NCBI GenBank assembly: GCA_963977005.1
Contig: CAXBMQ010000004.1
Coordinates: forward strand, 186,001-250,000
DNA length: 64,000 nt
DNA from: CAXBCP01 sp963977005
GTDB lineage: Bacteria > Pseudomonadota > Alphaproteobacteria > MPNO01 > UBA830
Direction of reading: 5' to 3'
Shown: piece by piece, positions 32,406 through 41,910 of the stretch
Layout: each line of letters begins with the position of its first letter
Position numbering within the stretch: the first letter of the stretch is position 1
Translations under genes and position numbers: made by a program
Notes under the pieces: model-generated
Told to the model about the DNA's origin: nothing
Databases searched by the model: none
Seen by the model: only the letters and a program-made list of their open reading frames with translations

Positions 32406-34721
32406 CTAGCCGGACTGGCGGATCATCTCGACGATCCGTTTCGGTTCGATCGGCAGGTCGCGCACCACCACGCCGAAGGGTGACAGCGCGTCGTCCACGG
32501 CCGACGCGATGACGGAGGTCACCGGGATCGTGCCGCCTTCGCCCGCCCCTTTGACGCCGAGCGGGTTCAGCGGGGTCGGGCTTTCCATGTGGACAATGTC
32601 GTAATGCGGTACTTCGGGCGCCGAAGGCAGCAGGTATTCGCCGAAATTGGTCGTCTGTGGCTGTCCCTGATCGTCGTAGATCATGCGTTCGAATAATGCC
32701 GAGCCGAGCCCGTGGGTGGCTCCGCCGGTAATCTGGCCTTCGACGATGGTCGGGTTAATCAGCCGGCCGCTATCGTGGACGATGACGTAGTTCAGCACCT
32801 GAACATGCCCGGTGCCGGGATCGACTTCGACTTCGGCGACATGCACGCCGTTGCAATAGGTCAGGGTCGGCGGGCTGAAATTGGCCGTGGCTTCCATCCC
32901 CGGGTCGACCCCGCCTGGCAGGGAAAAGCCGGGCATGCCCTGCACCGCCCGGGCGACATCGCCCAGCGTGACCGACATGTCCGGTACCCCGCGCACCGAT
33001 ATCCGTCCGTCGGCGATGTCGAGATCCTCTTCCGCGGCCTCCAGTAGGTGGGCGGCGACCTTCAGCGCCTTGTTGCGGACTTCGAGCGCGGCCACATGCA
33101 CCGACGAGCCGGCGGTGACCGCCTGTCGGCTGGCAAAGGCGCCCAGCCCGAGCGAGACCGTGCCGGTATCGCCGGTGACCACGTCGATATCCTCCATTGC
33201 TGCCCCGGTCTGGGCAGCACAAACTTGGGCAAGCGCGGTTTTCAGCCCCTGTCCCTGATCGGTGGCGCCGGTATAGATGACGATCCTGCCCGACGGTTTG
33301 ACGCGTACGACGGCGGATTCGAAGGGTCCGCGCCCGGTGCCTTCCACATAATTGGCAATGCCGATACCGATATAGCGGCCCTCCGCCCGCGCAGTGGCCT
33401 GACGGGTGGCGAAATCATCGTACCCGCTCTGCGCCAGCGCGGCATCGAGCGCCGCCGGGTAATCGCCGGAATCGTATGTCATGGTCGCGCCGTCGCGCGT
33501 CTTGATCTGCGTGTCGTAGGGCATGGCGTCGGCCGGGATGAGGTTGCGGCGGCGGATTTCAACCCGGTCGAGGTCGAGCTCGCGGGCGATGCGGTCCATC
33601 AGCCGTTCCATCGCGAAGGTTCCCTGCGGCCTGCCGGCACCGCGCACCGGCGTTACCGGCGTCATGTTCGTCAGCGCCAGCCTGACGTCGAGCGACATCG
33701 CCGGCAGCTCGTACGGCCCGAGGAAGTTGGTTGCCGCGTTATAGGGCAGGTTCACGCCATAGGGCGTATAGGCGCCATGATCGTGCACCATCGTACCGCG
33801 CACACCGAGCAGCCGGCCGTCTGAATCGACGGCGACTTCCATATCCCAGAGCTGGTCGCGTTCCATGGTGGCGGCGGTGAAATGCTCGCGCCGGTCCTCG
33901 ACCCATTTGACGGGGCGGCCCAGCAGCACGGCGGCCACGGGTATGACGACTTCTTCCTGGTAGAACACGAATTTGGGTCCGAAACCGCCGCCGACATTCG
34001 GCGTGACGACGCGGATACGGTCTTCCGCCAGGTCCAGCATCTGGACCAGGATGCTTTGGGCCCGGTGGGCCATCTGGGTTGCCGACCACACGGTGAGCAC
34101 GCCGTCACGCGGGCTGAGTTCCGCCGTCACACCGCGGCACTCGATGGCGTGACCCAGGCCTTTATGCTGGTGCAGGGTTTCGCGAAAAACATGTGCGGCG
34201 CCGGCGAAGGCCGCGCCGGTATCGCCATAGGCCAGCGTGAAGCCGGCGACTTCATTGTCGCTGAAATCGGAATGCGCGGTCGGCGCGTCCTCGTCGAGGG
34301 CGGCAAGGTAGTCGGCTGAAACGGCCAGCTCTGCGTAGTCCACATTCACCAGCCGGGCGGCATCCTCGGCGATGTAAGGCGTCTCGGCAATTACGCACGC
34401 GACGGGTTCGCCAACATAACGGACCTCGCCGTCGGCGAGCGCCGACGGACTGGCTGAAAGTTTAAGCGCGCCGGAGGGCTGCTCGACCGGCATGACCGGG
34501 TCTGTCAGATGGGGGCGCAGGTCGTCCAGTGTATACACTGCGACCACGCCGTCGACGGCAAGTGCAGATGTGCTGTCGATCGCGACTATCGCCGCATGGG
34601 CGACCGGTGCACGCACAAAGGCGGCATGCAGCATGTCGGGCAGGTGGATATCGTCGAGATACCGTCCCTTGCCGCGTAACAATGCCGGGTCCTCGACCCG
34701 TTTGATTTTCTCGCCAAACAT
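32406..34721 (-). CDS. Xanthine dehydrogenase family molybdopterin-binding subunit
   Basis: 771 aa. N-terminal a/b hammerhead domain: GEKIKRVEDPALLRGKGRYLDDI and HAAFVRAPVAHA. Molybdopterin contacts include GGGFGPKFVFYQEE, VRGAGRPQGTFAMERL and TDQGQGLKTALAQV. The catalytic Glu lies in GVKGAGEGGTIPV near residue 726. The size and order match CO-dehydrogenase/aldehyde oxidase large subunits. The usual FAD (medium) and [2Fe-2S] (small) subunits are not adjacent: the upstream neighbour is DUF2336 and the downstream one the Rieske oxygenase. This subunit is an orphan, or its partners are elsewhere. The substrate is likely an aldehyde or N-heterocycle. Confidence 0.87.
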   Translation of the reverse strand: MFGEKIKRVEDPALLRGKGRYLDDIHLPDMLHAAFVRAPVAHAAIVAIDSTSALAVDGVVAVYTLDDLRPHLTDPVMPVEQPSGALKLSASPSALADGEVRYVGEPVACVIAETPYIAEDAARLVNVDYAELAVSADYLAALDEDAPTAHSDFSDNEVAGFTLAYGDTGAAFAGAAHVFRETLHQHKGLGHAIECRGVTAELSPRDGVLTVWSATQMAHRAQSILVQMLDLAEDRIRVVTPNVGGGFGPKFVFYQEEVVIPVAAVLLGRPVKWVEDRREHFTAATMERDQLWDMEVAVDSDGRLLGVRGTMVHDHGAYTPYGVNLPYNAATNFLGPYELPAMSLDVRLALTNMTPVTPVRGAGRPQGTFAMERLMDRIARELDLDRVEIRRRNLIPADAMPYDTQIKTRDGATMTYDSGDYPAALDAALAQSGYDDFATRQATARAEGRYIGIGIANYVEGTGRGPFESAVVRVKPSGRIVIYTGATDQGQGLKTALAQVCAAQTGAAMEDIDVVTGDTGTVSLGLGAFASRQAVTAGSSVHVAALEVRNKALKVAAHLLEAAEEDLDIADGRISVRGVPDMSVTLGDVARAVQGMPGFSLPGGVDPGMEATANFSPPTLTYCNGVHVAEVEVDPGTGHVQVLNYVIVHDSGRLINPTIVEGQITGGATHGLGSALFERMIYDDQGQPQTTNFGEYLLPSAPEVPHYDIVHMESPTPLNPLGVKGAGEGGTIPVTSVIASAVDDALSPFGVVVRDLPIEPKRIVEMIRQSG

Positions 34722-34829
34722 TCAACGGCTTTCCCTGTTCAACCCCAGAATACCGGGGCGCAGCAGTGCCGTCATCCGTTCAGGCGACGATCTTCGGGAA
34801 AATTTGCAGGTCTGGGGGCGGCGCCGGAC

Positions 34830-36014
34830 CTAGCCGACAGCCTGCTTCTGCTGAGCGTTAAGCTGCTTGAGCGCGAACAGGTAATCGGGGTCGAGTCGCC
34901 AGTGCTCTACGACTTTCTGTGCTGTCGGAAGTTTGATTCTGTCATACAGGTCGAGGACGCGCGTCAGTTCCGTGGGGTCGACAACCTTGTCGCCGGGGCG
35001 TGCGCTCCGGCTGAGCAGGAAGATAGACGCAAAATCGGGTTTCATGATCTCGAGCGACCGGCAGAGGATAGCGAGTGCTTCGCCGCCGGGTTCGAAGACG
35101 AACCTGCGTACCAGCTTGGTGTTCAGATTCGACAGCCCGGACAACATTTCCTCGAACAGGGCGATTTCGCCCTGGCGGAGAGTCTGGATCATCAGCGGAG
35201 GCGTTACCTTGCCCGCCCCGATAAGCGATTTGATCATGCCGTCCACATTGTCGGCGTTCTCGGCCTTGGCGACGGGCTCGCCCATCAGGTCTTTCACGGC
35301 CCGTTCGATCGACTTGTCGAGTTCGACGGAATCGATGTCGAAGCGTTCGACAATGCTTTTGCGCAGAGCGGCAGAAACCCACCAGTACATGCGTTTTGCC
35401 AGTGTCGGCGATAATTCGTTTCGACGCAGCAGAGGATCCTGCAGGTCGGGCTGCGATTCCGACCGGTCGACAATCTTTTCAAGGGTCTCGCCGGAGATCC
35501 GGGCACCGCGGTTTTCGACCAGTGTCCGGATGACATCGTTATTGTCCGTATCGACCAGCGCATCGGAGACCGTTTCGGAAACCGTTTCGCGCATCGCAAT
35601 CGCGAGCTGGTGTTCGTGGGTCCGGTGACGAATGATCTCCACCAGTTCCATGTCCTGGAGCACAGAGCTTTCGATCAGGATCGGATAGGCGATATCAATC
35701 GCATCATTGCCAAGGGCGCTGATCACCTGCGGCGGGGCATCCGGAATGCCGCTCAGTGTTTCCGCCAGCGCCTTGCGGACGACGGCTTCGACATCGCCGA
35801 TAAGGCGCTGCAGAATATCGCCCATCAGGTTGCGTTCTTCGCCCGACAGTTCGGCATGCGAATCGTAGAACAGGTCGCCCAGCGCTTTTACCAGAGCCGT
35901 GCGGCCCTCCACCGACTTGTCGCGTGCCAGCGACAGCAGTGTGTGCAGATCTTCCGGGTTGTCGACCGGCAGATTAGAAAGCAAAGACGAACTGGGGACG
36001 AGATTAGTTGCCAT
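34830..36014 (-). CDS. DUF2336 protein, paralogue 1
   Basis: 394 aa, all-helical, repeat-like (HEAT-type) with no signal peptide or membrane segment. It shares with the next gene the opening LARDKSVEGRT, SDILQRLI-like MGDILQRLIGDVE, and a central KRMYWWVSAALRK. The C-terminal block is also shared: RRFVFEPGGEALAILCRSLEIMKPDFASIFLLSRSARPGDK. DUF2336 is mainly found in alphaproteobacteria; its role is not established. The extended C-terminus ends QLNAQQKQAVG. It is 114 bases downstream of paralogue 2 on the same strand. Confidence 0.88.
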   Translation of the reverse strand: MATNLVPSSSLLSNLPVDNPEDLHTLLSLARDKSVEGRTALVKALGDLFYDSHAELSGEERNLMGDILQRLIGDVEAVVRKALAETLSGIPDAPPQVISALGNDAIDIAYPILIESSVLQDMELVEIIRHRTHEHQLAIAMRETVSETVSDALVDTDNNDVIRTLVENRGARISGETLEKIVDRSESQPDLQDPLLRRNELSPTLAKRMYWWVSAALRKSIVERFDIDSVELDKSIERAVKDLMGEPVAKAENADNVDGMIKSLIGAGKVTPPLMIQTLRQGEIALFEEMLSGLSNLNTKLVRRFVFEPGGEALAILCRSLEIMKPDFASIFLLSRSARPGDKVVDPTELTRVLDLYDRIKLPTAQKVVEHWRLDPDYLFALKQLNAQQKQAVG

Positions 36015-36128
36015 AACGGTAGACTAAGTAAGGGGGTTTAACTTTGTATTAATAGCCGTTGGGCGCGTTCCGCGTTCGGCGCAAAACATGGAGGACGGCG
36101 GGTAACGTTCCGCTGATCCTGCGGTCTG

Positions 36129-37286
36129 TTACTCCGCCGCGCGGCGCTTTTCGGTATCGACCTGTTTAAGGGCAAAAAGGAAGTTCGGATCCAGGTGCCA
36201 GCGCTTTACCACCTTGCGCGCGGTCTCCGGCACGATCCGATCGAAAAAGTTAAGCACACGGCTTACTTCGTTGGGGTCGACGACCTTGTCGCCGGGACGC
36301 GCGCTCCGGCTGAGCAGGAAAATCGATGCGAAGTCCGGCTTGGAGATTTCGGCGGCGCGGCAGGCAATCGCCAGACCTTCTCCGCCGGGTTCGAATACGA
36401 AGCGCCTGATAAGGTTGGTCCGTAAACCCGTCAATTGCGACAGCAGGTCTTCAAACAGGACCACCTCGCCCTGCCGCAGGGTCTGGATCAGAAGCTGCGG
36501 GGTTATCGCCTCGGCGTTTTGAAGTTTCTCGGCGAGTTCCTGCGATTTGCGGAGAGGCGTGTCGTCGACCGTTCCGGGGTTGCCCGCCTGCCCCCCGAGG
36601 ATATCGTGAATGGTATCCTGAATCTTGTCGTCAAGCTCTGCTTCGTCAATTCGGTAATGTTCGACAATATGTTTGCGCAAGGCAGCCGAAACCCACCAGT
36701 ACATCCGCTTGGCGAGGTCGGGTCCAAGATCGCCGCGATTGATCAGTGGAACCTGTATATCGTCAATTTTTTCCGATTGTTCGACGAGGTATTCCATCGC
36801 CTTGCCCGATATATCGGCATTGTCGTTCTCCAGGAGTGTCTTGATAACGTCGACATTTCCCGTACCGATCAGAGCTTCGGAGACCGCTTCGGAAACGGAG
36901 TCCCGCATGGCAATGGCCAGCTGATGGCCGAATGTCCTGTGTTCGACGATTTCGATAAGCTCTATATCCTGCAAGACAGTGCTTTGCGTCAGAATAGGGT
37001 GCGCGACCTCAATCTGGTCATTGGCGAGTGCCGATATCAATTCGTGCGGCGCATTGGCCTCACGTGCCATGCGTTCGGCAAGAACCTGACGAACTTTCAT
37101 TTCGACGTCATGGATAAGCTGACGCAGAATATCCGACATGATGGTCCGCTCCGCATCGTGCAGCACGGTATCGGTATCGAAGAACAAATCCCCGACAATC
37201 TGGACAAGCCGCGTCCGTCCTTCGACGGATTTGTCTCGGGCTAATCCGATCAAGTCGTTAAAATCGATATGTTCAGGTTCTGTCAT
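36129..37286 (-). CDS. DUF2336 protein, paralogue 2
   Basis: 385 aa. Shared blocks with paralogue 1 include GLARDKSVEGRTRLVQIVGD, LAKRMYWWVSAALRKH, RRFVFEPGGEGLAIACRAAE and LLSRSARPGDKVVDPNEV. The middle (ELDDKIQDTIHDILGGQ...) differs. The overall helical, repeat-like make-up fits a protein-interaction scaffold. The tandem arrangement with clear divergence indicates an older duplication. The upstream 203 bases (37287-37490) are AT-rich relative to the rest and probably hold promoters for this gene and the plus-strand small ORF, but no specific site is clear. Confidence 0.88.
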   Translation of the reverse strand: MTEPEHIDFNDLIGLARDKSVEGRTRLVQIVGDLFFDTDTVLHDAERTIMSDILRQLIHDVEMKVRQVLAERMAREANAPHELISALANDQIEVAHPILTQSTVLQDIELIEIVEHRTFGHQLAIAMRDSVSEAVSEALIGTGNVDVIKTLLENDNADISGKAMEYLVEQSEKIDDIQVPLINRGDLGPDLAKRMYWWVSAALRKHIVEHYRIDEAELDDKIQDTIHDILGGQAGNPGTVDDTPLRKSQELAEKLQNAEAITPQLLIQTLRQGEVVLFEDLLSQLTGLRTNLIRRFVFEPGGEGLAIACRAAEISKPDFASIFLLSRSARPGDKVVDPNEVSRVLNFFDRIVPETARKVVKRWHLDPNFLFALKQVDTEKRRAAE

Positions 37287-37490
37287 AAAGCCGGTGGCTT
37301 ACTGCGTTAACTATTTTGGGACTCAAGCCAAGCATTTGAGATTTAACTTAAATATGCGTTAATGATCGGCGGGGGCGCTCTCTTCTCCAAAACGTTGCAG
37401 AAGTGTTAACCCTGTTTATACACCGGGCGTTAACCGAAGGCCCCTAAAATCCCCGACAAATACCGCCTAAAAGCAATCCAAAGACCTGAC

Positions 37491-37733
37491 ATGAATATAC
37501 CGGCCTATTTGTCTGCCACCCGTGTAGCGGGAAACCCTGCAGGGACAAACCCGCAGACGGCCCAACCGCGTCCGCAATCCACGACCCCGGCGCAGGCGCC
37601 CGCGCAGACATCCGCTTTACCGCGCGAAGCCGCGCAGCAGACTCCGGCAGCGCGGCCGGTACTGGACCTTTCGGACACTGCCCTGACACGCCGCGACATT
37701 CCAAGAGGGTCGTTTATCGACATCGTCGCCTAG
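37491..37733 (+). CDS. Small Pro/Ala/Gln-rich protein of unknown function
   Basis: 80 aa, starting MNIPAYLSATRVAGNPAG. A disordered Pro/Ala/Gln/Thr-rich middle (residues about 20-55) leads to an ordered-looking end DLSDTALTRRDIPRGSFIDIVA. There is no signal peptide and no Cys. The ribosome site is weak. The defined, non-low-complexity C-terminal motif suggests a short interaction peptide. It is divergent from the DUF2336 pair and directly upstream of a Nudix gene. I cannot assign it to a family, and expression is not certain. Confidence 0.5.
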   Translation: MNIPAYLSATRVAGNPAGTNPQTAQPRPQSTTPAQAPAQTSALPREAAQQTPAARPVLDLSDTALTRRDIPRGSFIDIVA

Positions 37734-37798
37734 CAGGTCGCCCGGTAGATCCCCGGTTTTTGCTTGCCCCTGCCGCTTGCGGATCGCATTTATAGGAA

Positions 37799-38395
37799 AT
37801 GACACAGGATAATTCTTCCGGTGGTCCGTCTGACAGCGGGGCCGTCAGGACGCCTGCCGACCCGCCTGCAGGTCCGGTCGTGCGGCAAGTGCCGGATGGC
37901 GACAATCGAGAACGCCTCGTGTGTAACGATTGCGGCTTTATCAACTACGAAAACCCCAAGGTTGTCGTCGGTGCGGTTTGCACCTGGAAGGGACAGGTTC
38001 TCCTGTGCCGCCGTGCGATAAATCCACGGCGTGGACTATGGACGATCCCGGCGGGGTTTATGGAACTGAACGAAACCGCCGAGGCGGGCGCTGCGCGGGA
38101 GGCAAAGGAAGAAGCCTGCGCCAATATCGATATCAACGGGTTGATTGGTGTCTACACAATTCCGCGTATCAGCCAGGTCCAGCTTATCTACCGGGCGACC
38201 CTGCGTGACGGCGCGTTCGATATCGGCGAGGAAACCCTGGAACTCGATCTTTTCGACTGGGATGCCATCCCGTGGGAAGAAATTGCCTTTCCGTCCGTCA
38301 AATGGGCGCTCAATCACTGGCGAGAGCTGGGCGACAGGGATGTGTGGTCACCCTTCTCGAACCCGCCCGGTGAAGACGGCAACTTTCGCGTCTGA
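37799..38395 (+). CDS. NUDIX hydrolase with NudC-like zinc-ribbon remnant
   Basis: 198 aa. The N-terminal 30 residues are disordered. Then comes a half zinc ribbon, VCNDCGFINYENPKVVVG (C42-x2-C45), as in NudC-type and other NUDIX proteins. The Nudix box starts at G86 (GFMELNETAEAGAAREAKEE), with E92, R100, E101, E104 and E105 in place for Mg binding. The box ends EEACANI, with Cys instead of the usual Gly. Expected activity is hydrolysis of a nucleoside diphosphate linked to X; NADH or a related dinucleotide is possible. It converges with the HMG-CoA lyase gene. Confidence 0.9.
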   Translation: MTQDNSSGGPSDSGAVRTPADPPAGPVVRQVPDGDNRERLVCNDCGFINYENPKVVVGAVCTWKGQVLLCRRAINPRRGLWTIPAGFMELNETAEAGAAREAKEEACANIDINGLIGVYTIPRISQVQLIYRATLRDGAFDIGEETLELDLFDWDAIPWEEIAFPSVKWALNHWRELGDRDVWSPFSNPPGEDGNFRV

Positions 38396-38411
38396 TCGAA
38401 AACCAGGCCCG

Positions 38412-39332
38412 TCAGGCGCGTAATTCGGCCGGTGGGAAAACACCGGCCTTGCCGATCATCGCCGGTATCGCATGACCGAGCTGCTCGCCGATCCAGTTGC
38501 CCGCAGCTATCAGTCTGTCGATATCGACCCCTGTTTCAATTCCCATGCGGTCGAGCATGTAGACCAGGTCTTCCGTCGGTACATTGCCGGTCGCTTTCGG
38601 GGCAAACGGGCACCCGCCGATTCCGCCCGCCGACGCATCGATCGATTGCACTCCCGCTTCGACCGCGGCATAGCAATTGGCGAGACCGGTGTTGCGGGTG
38701 TTGTGGAAATGCGCGCGGAACCGCGCCGACGGTGCGATCTGCATCACGGCGCCGAACAGGTCCGAAACCTGGCTGGGCACTGCGCAGCCGATCGTGTCGG
38801 CAAGAGCGATCTCGAACGTATCGTCGCCGGCGCAGCGTTCTACCAGTCCGATCACCCGCTCGGGCGGGACCTCGCCCTGAAAGGGACAGCCAAACGCCGT
38901 CGAGATGGTCAGCGAGCAGCGCACGTTCGCCGCCTTGGCTTCGGCGGCGATTTCCTCATAGACGTCGACCGCCTGTTCGATCGTGGTTCCCTGATTTTTC
39001 TGGCTGAAGACATCCGAAGCGACGAGTGCGTAGTTCACTTCCCTGCAGCCTGCCGCCAGCGCACGGTCCAGACCGCGGCGGTTGAGCACCAGGCCGATAT
39101 ACGTCACGCCGTCATCCGGGGGCAGGGCGGCAAGCACTTCTTCGGCTTCCGCCATCTGCGGGACGCGTTTCGGGTTTACGAAACTTACCGCTTCCATGCG
39201 CCGAATTCCGGCGTCTGCGAGCCTGCGGATGAATTCGACCTTCGTGGCGACATCGAGAATTTCCGGTTCATTCTGCAGACCGTCGCGCGGTCCGACATCG
39301 ATAATCTCAACACTGCGGGGGGCGGTCGTCAT
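38412..39332 (-). CDS. mvaB: Hydroxymethylglutaryl-CoA lyase family protein
   Basis: 306 aa TIM-barrel HMGL-like protein. The first strand carries VGPRDGLQNEP (catalytic Asp, metal and acid-base Arg). HFHNTRNTGLANCYAA provides metal-binding His residues. The HMG-CoA lyase signature appears as SAGGIGGCPFAPKATGNV, with the reactive Cys. The length equals typical MvaB. An AAAGGAATTCC site precedes the ATG. It cleaves HMG-CoA to acetyl-CoA and acetoacetate in leucine breakdown. The gene is followed on the opposite side by an MFS and CoA transferase, so a variant acyl-CoA substrate is possible. Confidence 0.85.
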   Translation of the reverse strand: MTTAPRSVEIIDVGPRDGLQNEPEILDVATKVEFIRRLADAGIRRMEAVSFVNPKRVPQMAEAEEVLAALPPDDGVTYIGLVLNRRGLDRALAAGCREVNYALVASDVFSQKNQGTTIEQAVDVYEEIAAEAKAANVRCSLTISTAFGCPFQGEVPPERVIGLVERCAGDDTFEIALADTIGCAVPSQVSDLFGAVMQIAPSARFRAHFHNTRNTGLANCYAAVEAGVQSIDASAGGIGGCPFAPKATGNVPTEDLVYMLDRMGIETGVDIDRLIAAGNWIGEQLGHAIPAMIGKAGVFPPAELRA

Positions 39333-39365
39333 TCCTGGAATTCCTTTTGTCGCGTACCGGGTGGA

Positions 39366-40592
39366 TCATACCGCAAACCGGACCGCATTGGCACGCCGCT
39401 CCAGTCCGCGCGACAGCACGGCAAGGACAAGCCCCGCCGTAGCGAGCGAGACCATCAGCCAGACCACGTCGTTCCAGTTGCCGGTTGCCGCCCGTACGGC
39501 CGCGGCCGCAGGCGGTCCGAACAGCATCCCTGTATTGGTGCCCATCACCATCAGGCCGTTCATGGTGCCGATCTGCGATGGTGACGGCGTGTAGGTCGCG
39601 ACCGAGCCGAGCGCCGCTGCCGGCACCATGCCGCCGAAAATACCGAACATCACTGCGAAGCCAAGCCGCGCCGGATCGGGCAGGACCGCCGAAAAGATAC
39701 CGATTTGCGAGAGCCCCATGCCGATGGCACCGATCGCGAGAAGCGACCAGCAGGATATCCCGCGGCCCATCGCCCAGGCCGAGAACCAGTTGCCGCCGGC
39801 ATTGAACATCAGCACGACGGCCGGGATCGTCGCGGCGACCAGTGTGCCCGATGCGTAGACCTCTCGCATATAGCTCGGCAGCCAGGCCATCATCGAGATA
39901 TGCTGTGCGGCATACAGCGCGAAACAGCCCGCCACCAGCAGGGCGCCGGGGCTTGTCACGCATCTGGCGACATTGTTGAACATGGACGAAGCGCTGAGGT
40001 CACTGCTCTGACGCCGTCGCCAGCCCGCGGTGACCTTGATGACAACCCCCGCCCAGAAGATGGTGATACCGCTGCTGATCAGCCATAGGACGCGCCAGCC
40101 CCAGGCTTCGAGAACCAGTGCACCCGCGATCAGCATGACGGAAAACCCGACCGGGACGTAGGACGACCAGACGCCCAGGGCCCATTTGCGGTCGCCGTCG
40201 GCGGTCACATGGGTGATCATTCCCGCGCCGGTAATGGTGACAGCGGTGAAACCGATCCCCTCGACAAACCGGGAGATCAGCATGATCTCGCCCGAGTGGG
40301 CAAAGGCGCCCGCCAGGCTGCCTGCGGTCATGGCAAAGAGGCCGAAAATCAGCACCCGGCGCTGGCCGATCCGGTCGGCGACCGACCCGGCGATCAGCCC
40401 CAGCGCAAAACCTGTGCACGAAATCATCGAGGCGATCCAGCCGCCCGTGATCAGTCCGGCATCCAGCGCGACACGGATTTCGGGCATCGCCGGCGGCAGC
40501 TTGCCGATATGGGTCGCCGCCACGATACCCGCGCCAAAGGCCACCCAGACGACGGGCCACTGGGTTTGCCCGGTATTATTGCTGTCTGCCAT
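39366..40592 (-). CDS. MFS transporter (CynX/NimT-like)
   Basis: 408 aa, about 12 TM segments. The TM2-TM3 loop has SVADRIGQRRVLIFG, the standard MFS A-motif variant (G-x3-D-x2-G-x2), and the region around residue 100 has SRFVEGIGFTAVTITG. The start has a GGGGA ribosome site. It lies 33 bases upstream of HMG-CoA lyase on the same strand, so the two genes form an operon, and it is divergent from the family III CoA transferase with only 92 bases between. Organic anion uptake for the neighbouring CoA-based catabolism is plausible; the substrate is unknown. Confidence 0.85.
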   Translation of the reverse strand: MADSNNTGQTQWPVVWVAFGAGIVAATHIGKLPPAMPEIRVALDAGLITGGWIASMISCTGFALGLIAGSVADRIGQRRVLIFGLFAMTAGSLAGAFAHSGEIMLISRFVEGIGFTAVTITGAGMITHVTADGDRKWALGVWSSYVPVGFSVMLIAGALVLEAWGWRVLWLISSGITIFWAGVVIKVTAGWRRRQSSDLSASSMFNNVARCVTSPGALLVAGCFALYAAQHISMMAWLPSYMREVYASGTLVAATIPAVVLMFNAGGNWFSAWAMGRGISCWSLLAIGAIGMGLSQIGIFSAVLPDPARLGFAVMFGIFGGMVPAAALGSVATYTPSPSQIGTMNGLMVMGTNTGMLFGPPAAAAVRAATGNWNDVVWLMVSLATAGLVLAVLSRGLERRANAVRFAV

Positions 40593-40684
40593 GCAGCGTT
40601 ATCCCCTGTGCGGCTTGACCCGTCCAGACCCGTCAGCGATCCTGCCTGCAACCGACTGGATTGAGACAGGGAATCGCCATCAGA

Positions 40685-41899
40685 ATGGGCACAGAATCCG
40701 CTCCCCGCACGGGGCCGCTTGCAGATATACGCGTCATCGAAATGGGCACCATGATCGCGGGGCCGTTCTGCGGGCAGTTGCTGGCAGATCACGGTGCTGA
40801 GGTCATCAAGCTGGAACAGCCGGATGTTGGCGACCCGATGCGCGAATGGGGCAAGGAAAAACCCCATGGCAAGGCGCTGTTCTGGCCGGTACTTGGACGC
40901 AACAAGCTGTCTGCCACGCTGAATGCGCGCGAAGCCGACGGTCAGGCGCTGGTCAAAAAGCTGGTCGAGGACGCGGATATCCTGCTGGAAAACTTCCGTC
41001 CGGGCACCATGGAACGCTGGGGTCTGAGCTACGAGGCGCTGTCCGAGATCAATCCGAAACTGATCATGATCCGGGTTTCCGGATTCGGACAGACCGGGCC
41101 TTACGCGAAACGGGCCGGGTACGGTGCCATCGGCGAGGCGATGGGCGGCCTGCGGTATACGACGGGCGATCCGTCCCTGCCGCCGAGCCGGGCCGGTATA
41201 TCGATCGGCGATTCCCTGGCGGCGACCCACGCCTGTCTCGGCGCGATGATGGCGCTGCATCAGGTGCATCTGACGGGCCGGGGGCAGGTGATCGACGCGT
41301 CGATATTCGAATCCGTGCTCAACATGATGGAAAACGTCGTCACCGATTACGATGTGGGCGGGTACATTCGCGAGCGTACGGGATCTTTCCTGCCCAAAAT
41401 CGCGCCGTCGAATATCTATCCGACCAAGGAAAATATTTGGCTGGTAATCGGCGCCAATCAGGATTCGGTCTGGGCGCGCATGGCCGAAGCCATGGGGCGG
41501 CCCGAACTGGCGACCGACGAACGATACGCCACGCACACCGCGCGCGGGATCAACCAGATCGAGCTGGACGAACTGATCGCGGACTGGACAAAGGATTTCC
41601 CCGTCGCCGAGCTTGAGGAACTGCTACATGCCCACGGCATTCCCAACGGCAAGATCAACCGTGCGCCGGAAATGCTGGAAGACCCGCAATTCAAGGCGCG
41701 AGAGGCGATCATCCGGATCGATCATCCGGAATTCGGCAATATCGCCATGCAGAACGTCGCGCCCAAACTGTCGGAAACACAGGGCGCGGTCCGGCATACG
41801 GGGCCCGAGCTCGGCGAACACAACGATTATGTCTGGGGCGATCTTGCCGGCAATTCCGCTGCCGATATCGCCGACCTGAAGAAGCGCGGCATCATTTAA
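40685..41899 (+). CDS. Family III CoA transferase (CaiB/BaiF)
   Basis: 404 aa from the ATG at 40685; an in-frame TTG upstream is less likely. Landmarks are DIRVIEMGTMIAGPFCGQLL, ADHGAEVIKLEQPDVGDPMR and, near the catalytic Asp segment, VIDASIFESVLNMMENVV. GFGQTGPYAKRAGYG and GDSLAATHACLGAMMALH complete the family pattern. These enzymes swap CoA between acyl-CoAs (succinyl-CoA or formyl-CoA types) through a covalent Asp-CoA intermediate. It is followed after 11 bases by an HpaB-type monooxygenase, so both probably serve one degradation route. Confidence 0.92.
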   Translation: MGTESAPRTGPLADIRVIEMGTMIAGPFCGQLLADHGAEVIKLEQPDVGDPMREWGKEKPHGKALFWPVLGRNKLSATLNAREADGQALVKKLVEDADILLENFRPGTMERWGLSYEALSEINPKLIMIRVSGFGQTGPYAKRAGYGAIGEAMGGLRYTTGDPSLPPSRAGISIGDSLAATHACLGAMMALHQVHLTGRGQVIDASIFESVLNMMENVVTDYDVGGYIRERTGSFLPKIAPSNIYPTKENIWLVIGANQDSVWARMAEAMGRPELATDERYATHTARGINQIELDELIADWTKDFPVAELEELLHAHGIPNGKINRAPEMLEDPQFKAREAIIRIDHPEFGNIAMQNVAPKLSETQGAVRHTGPELGEHNDYVWGDLAGNSAADIADLKKRGII

Positions 41900-41910
41900 G
41901 GAGAGCGGGA

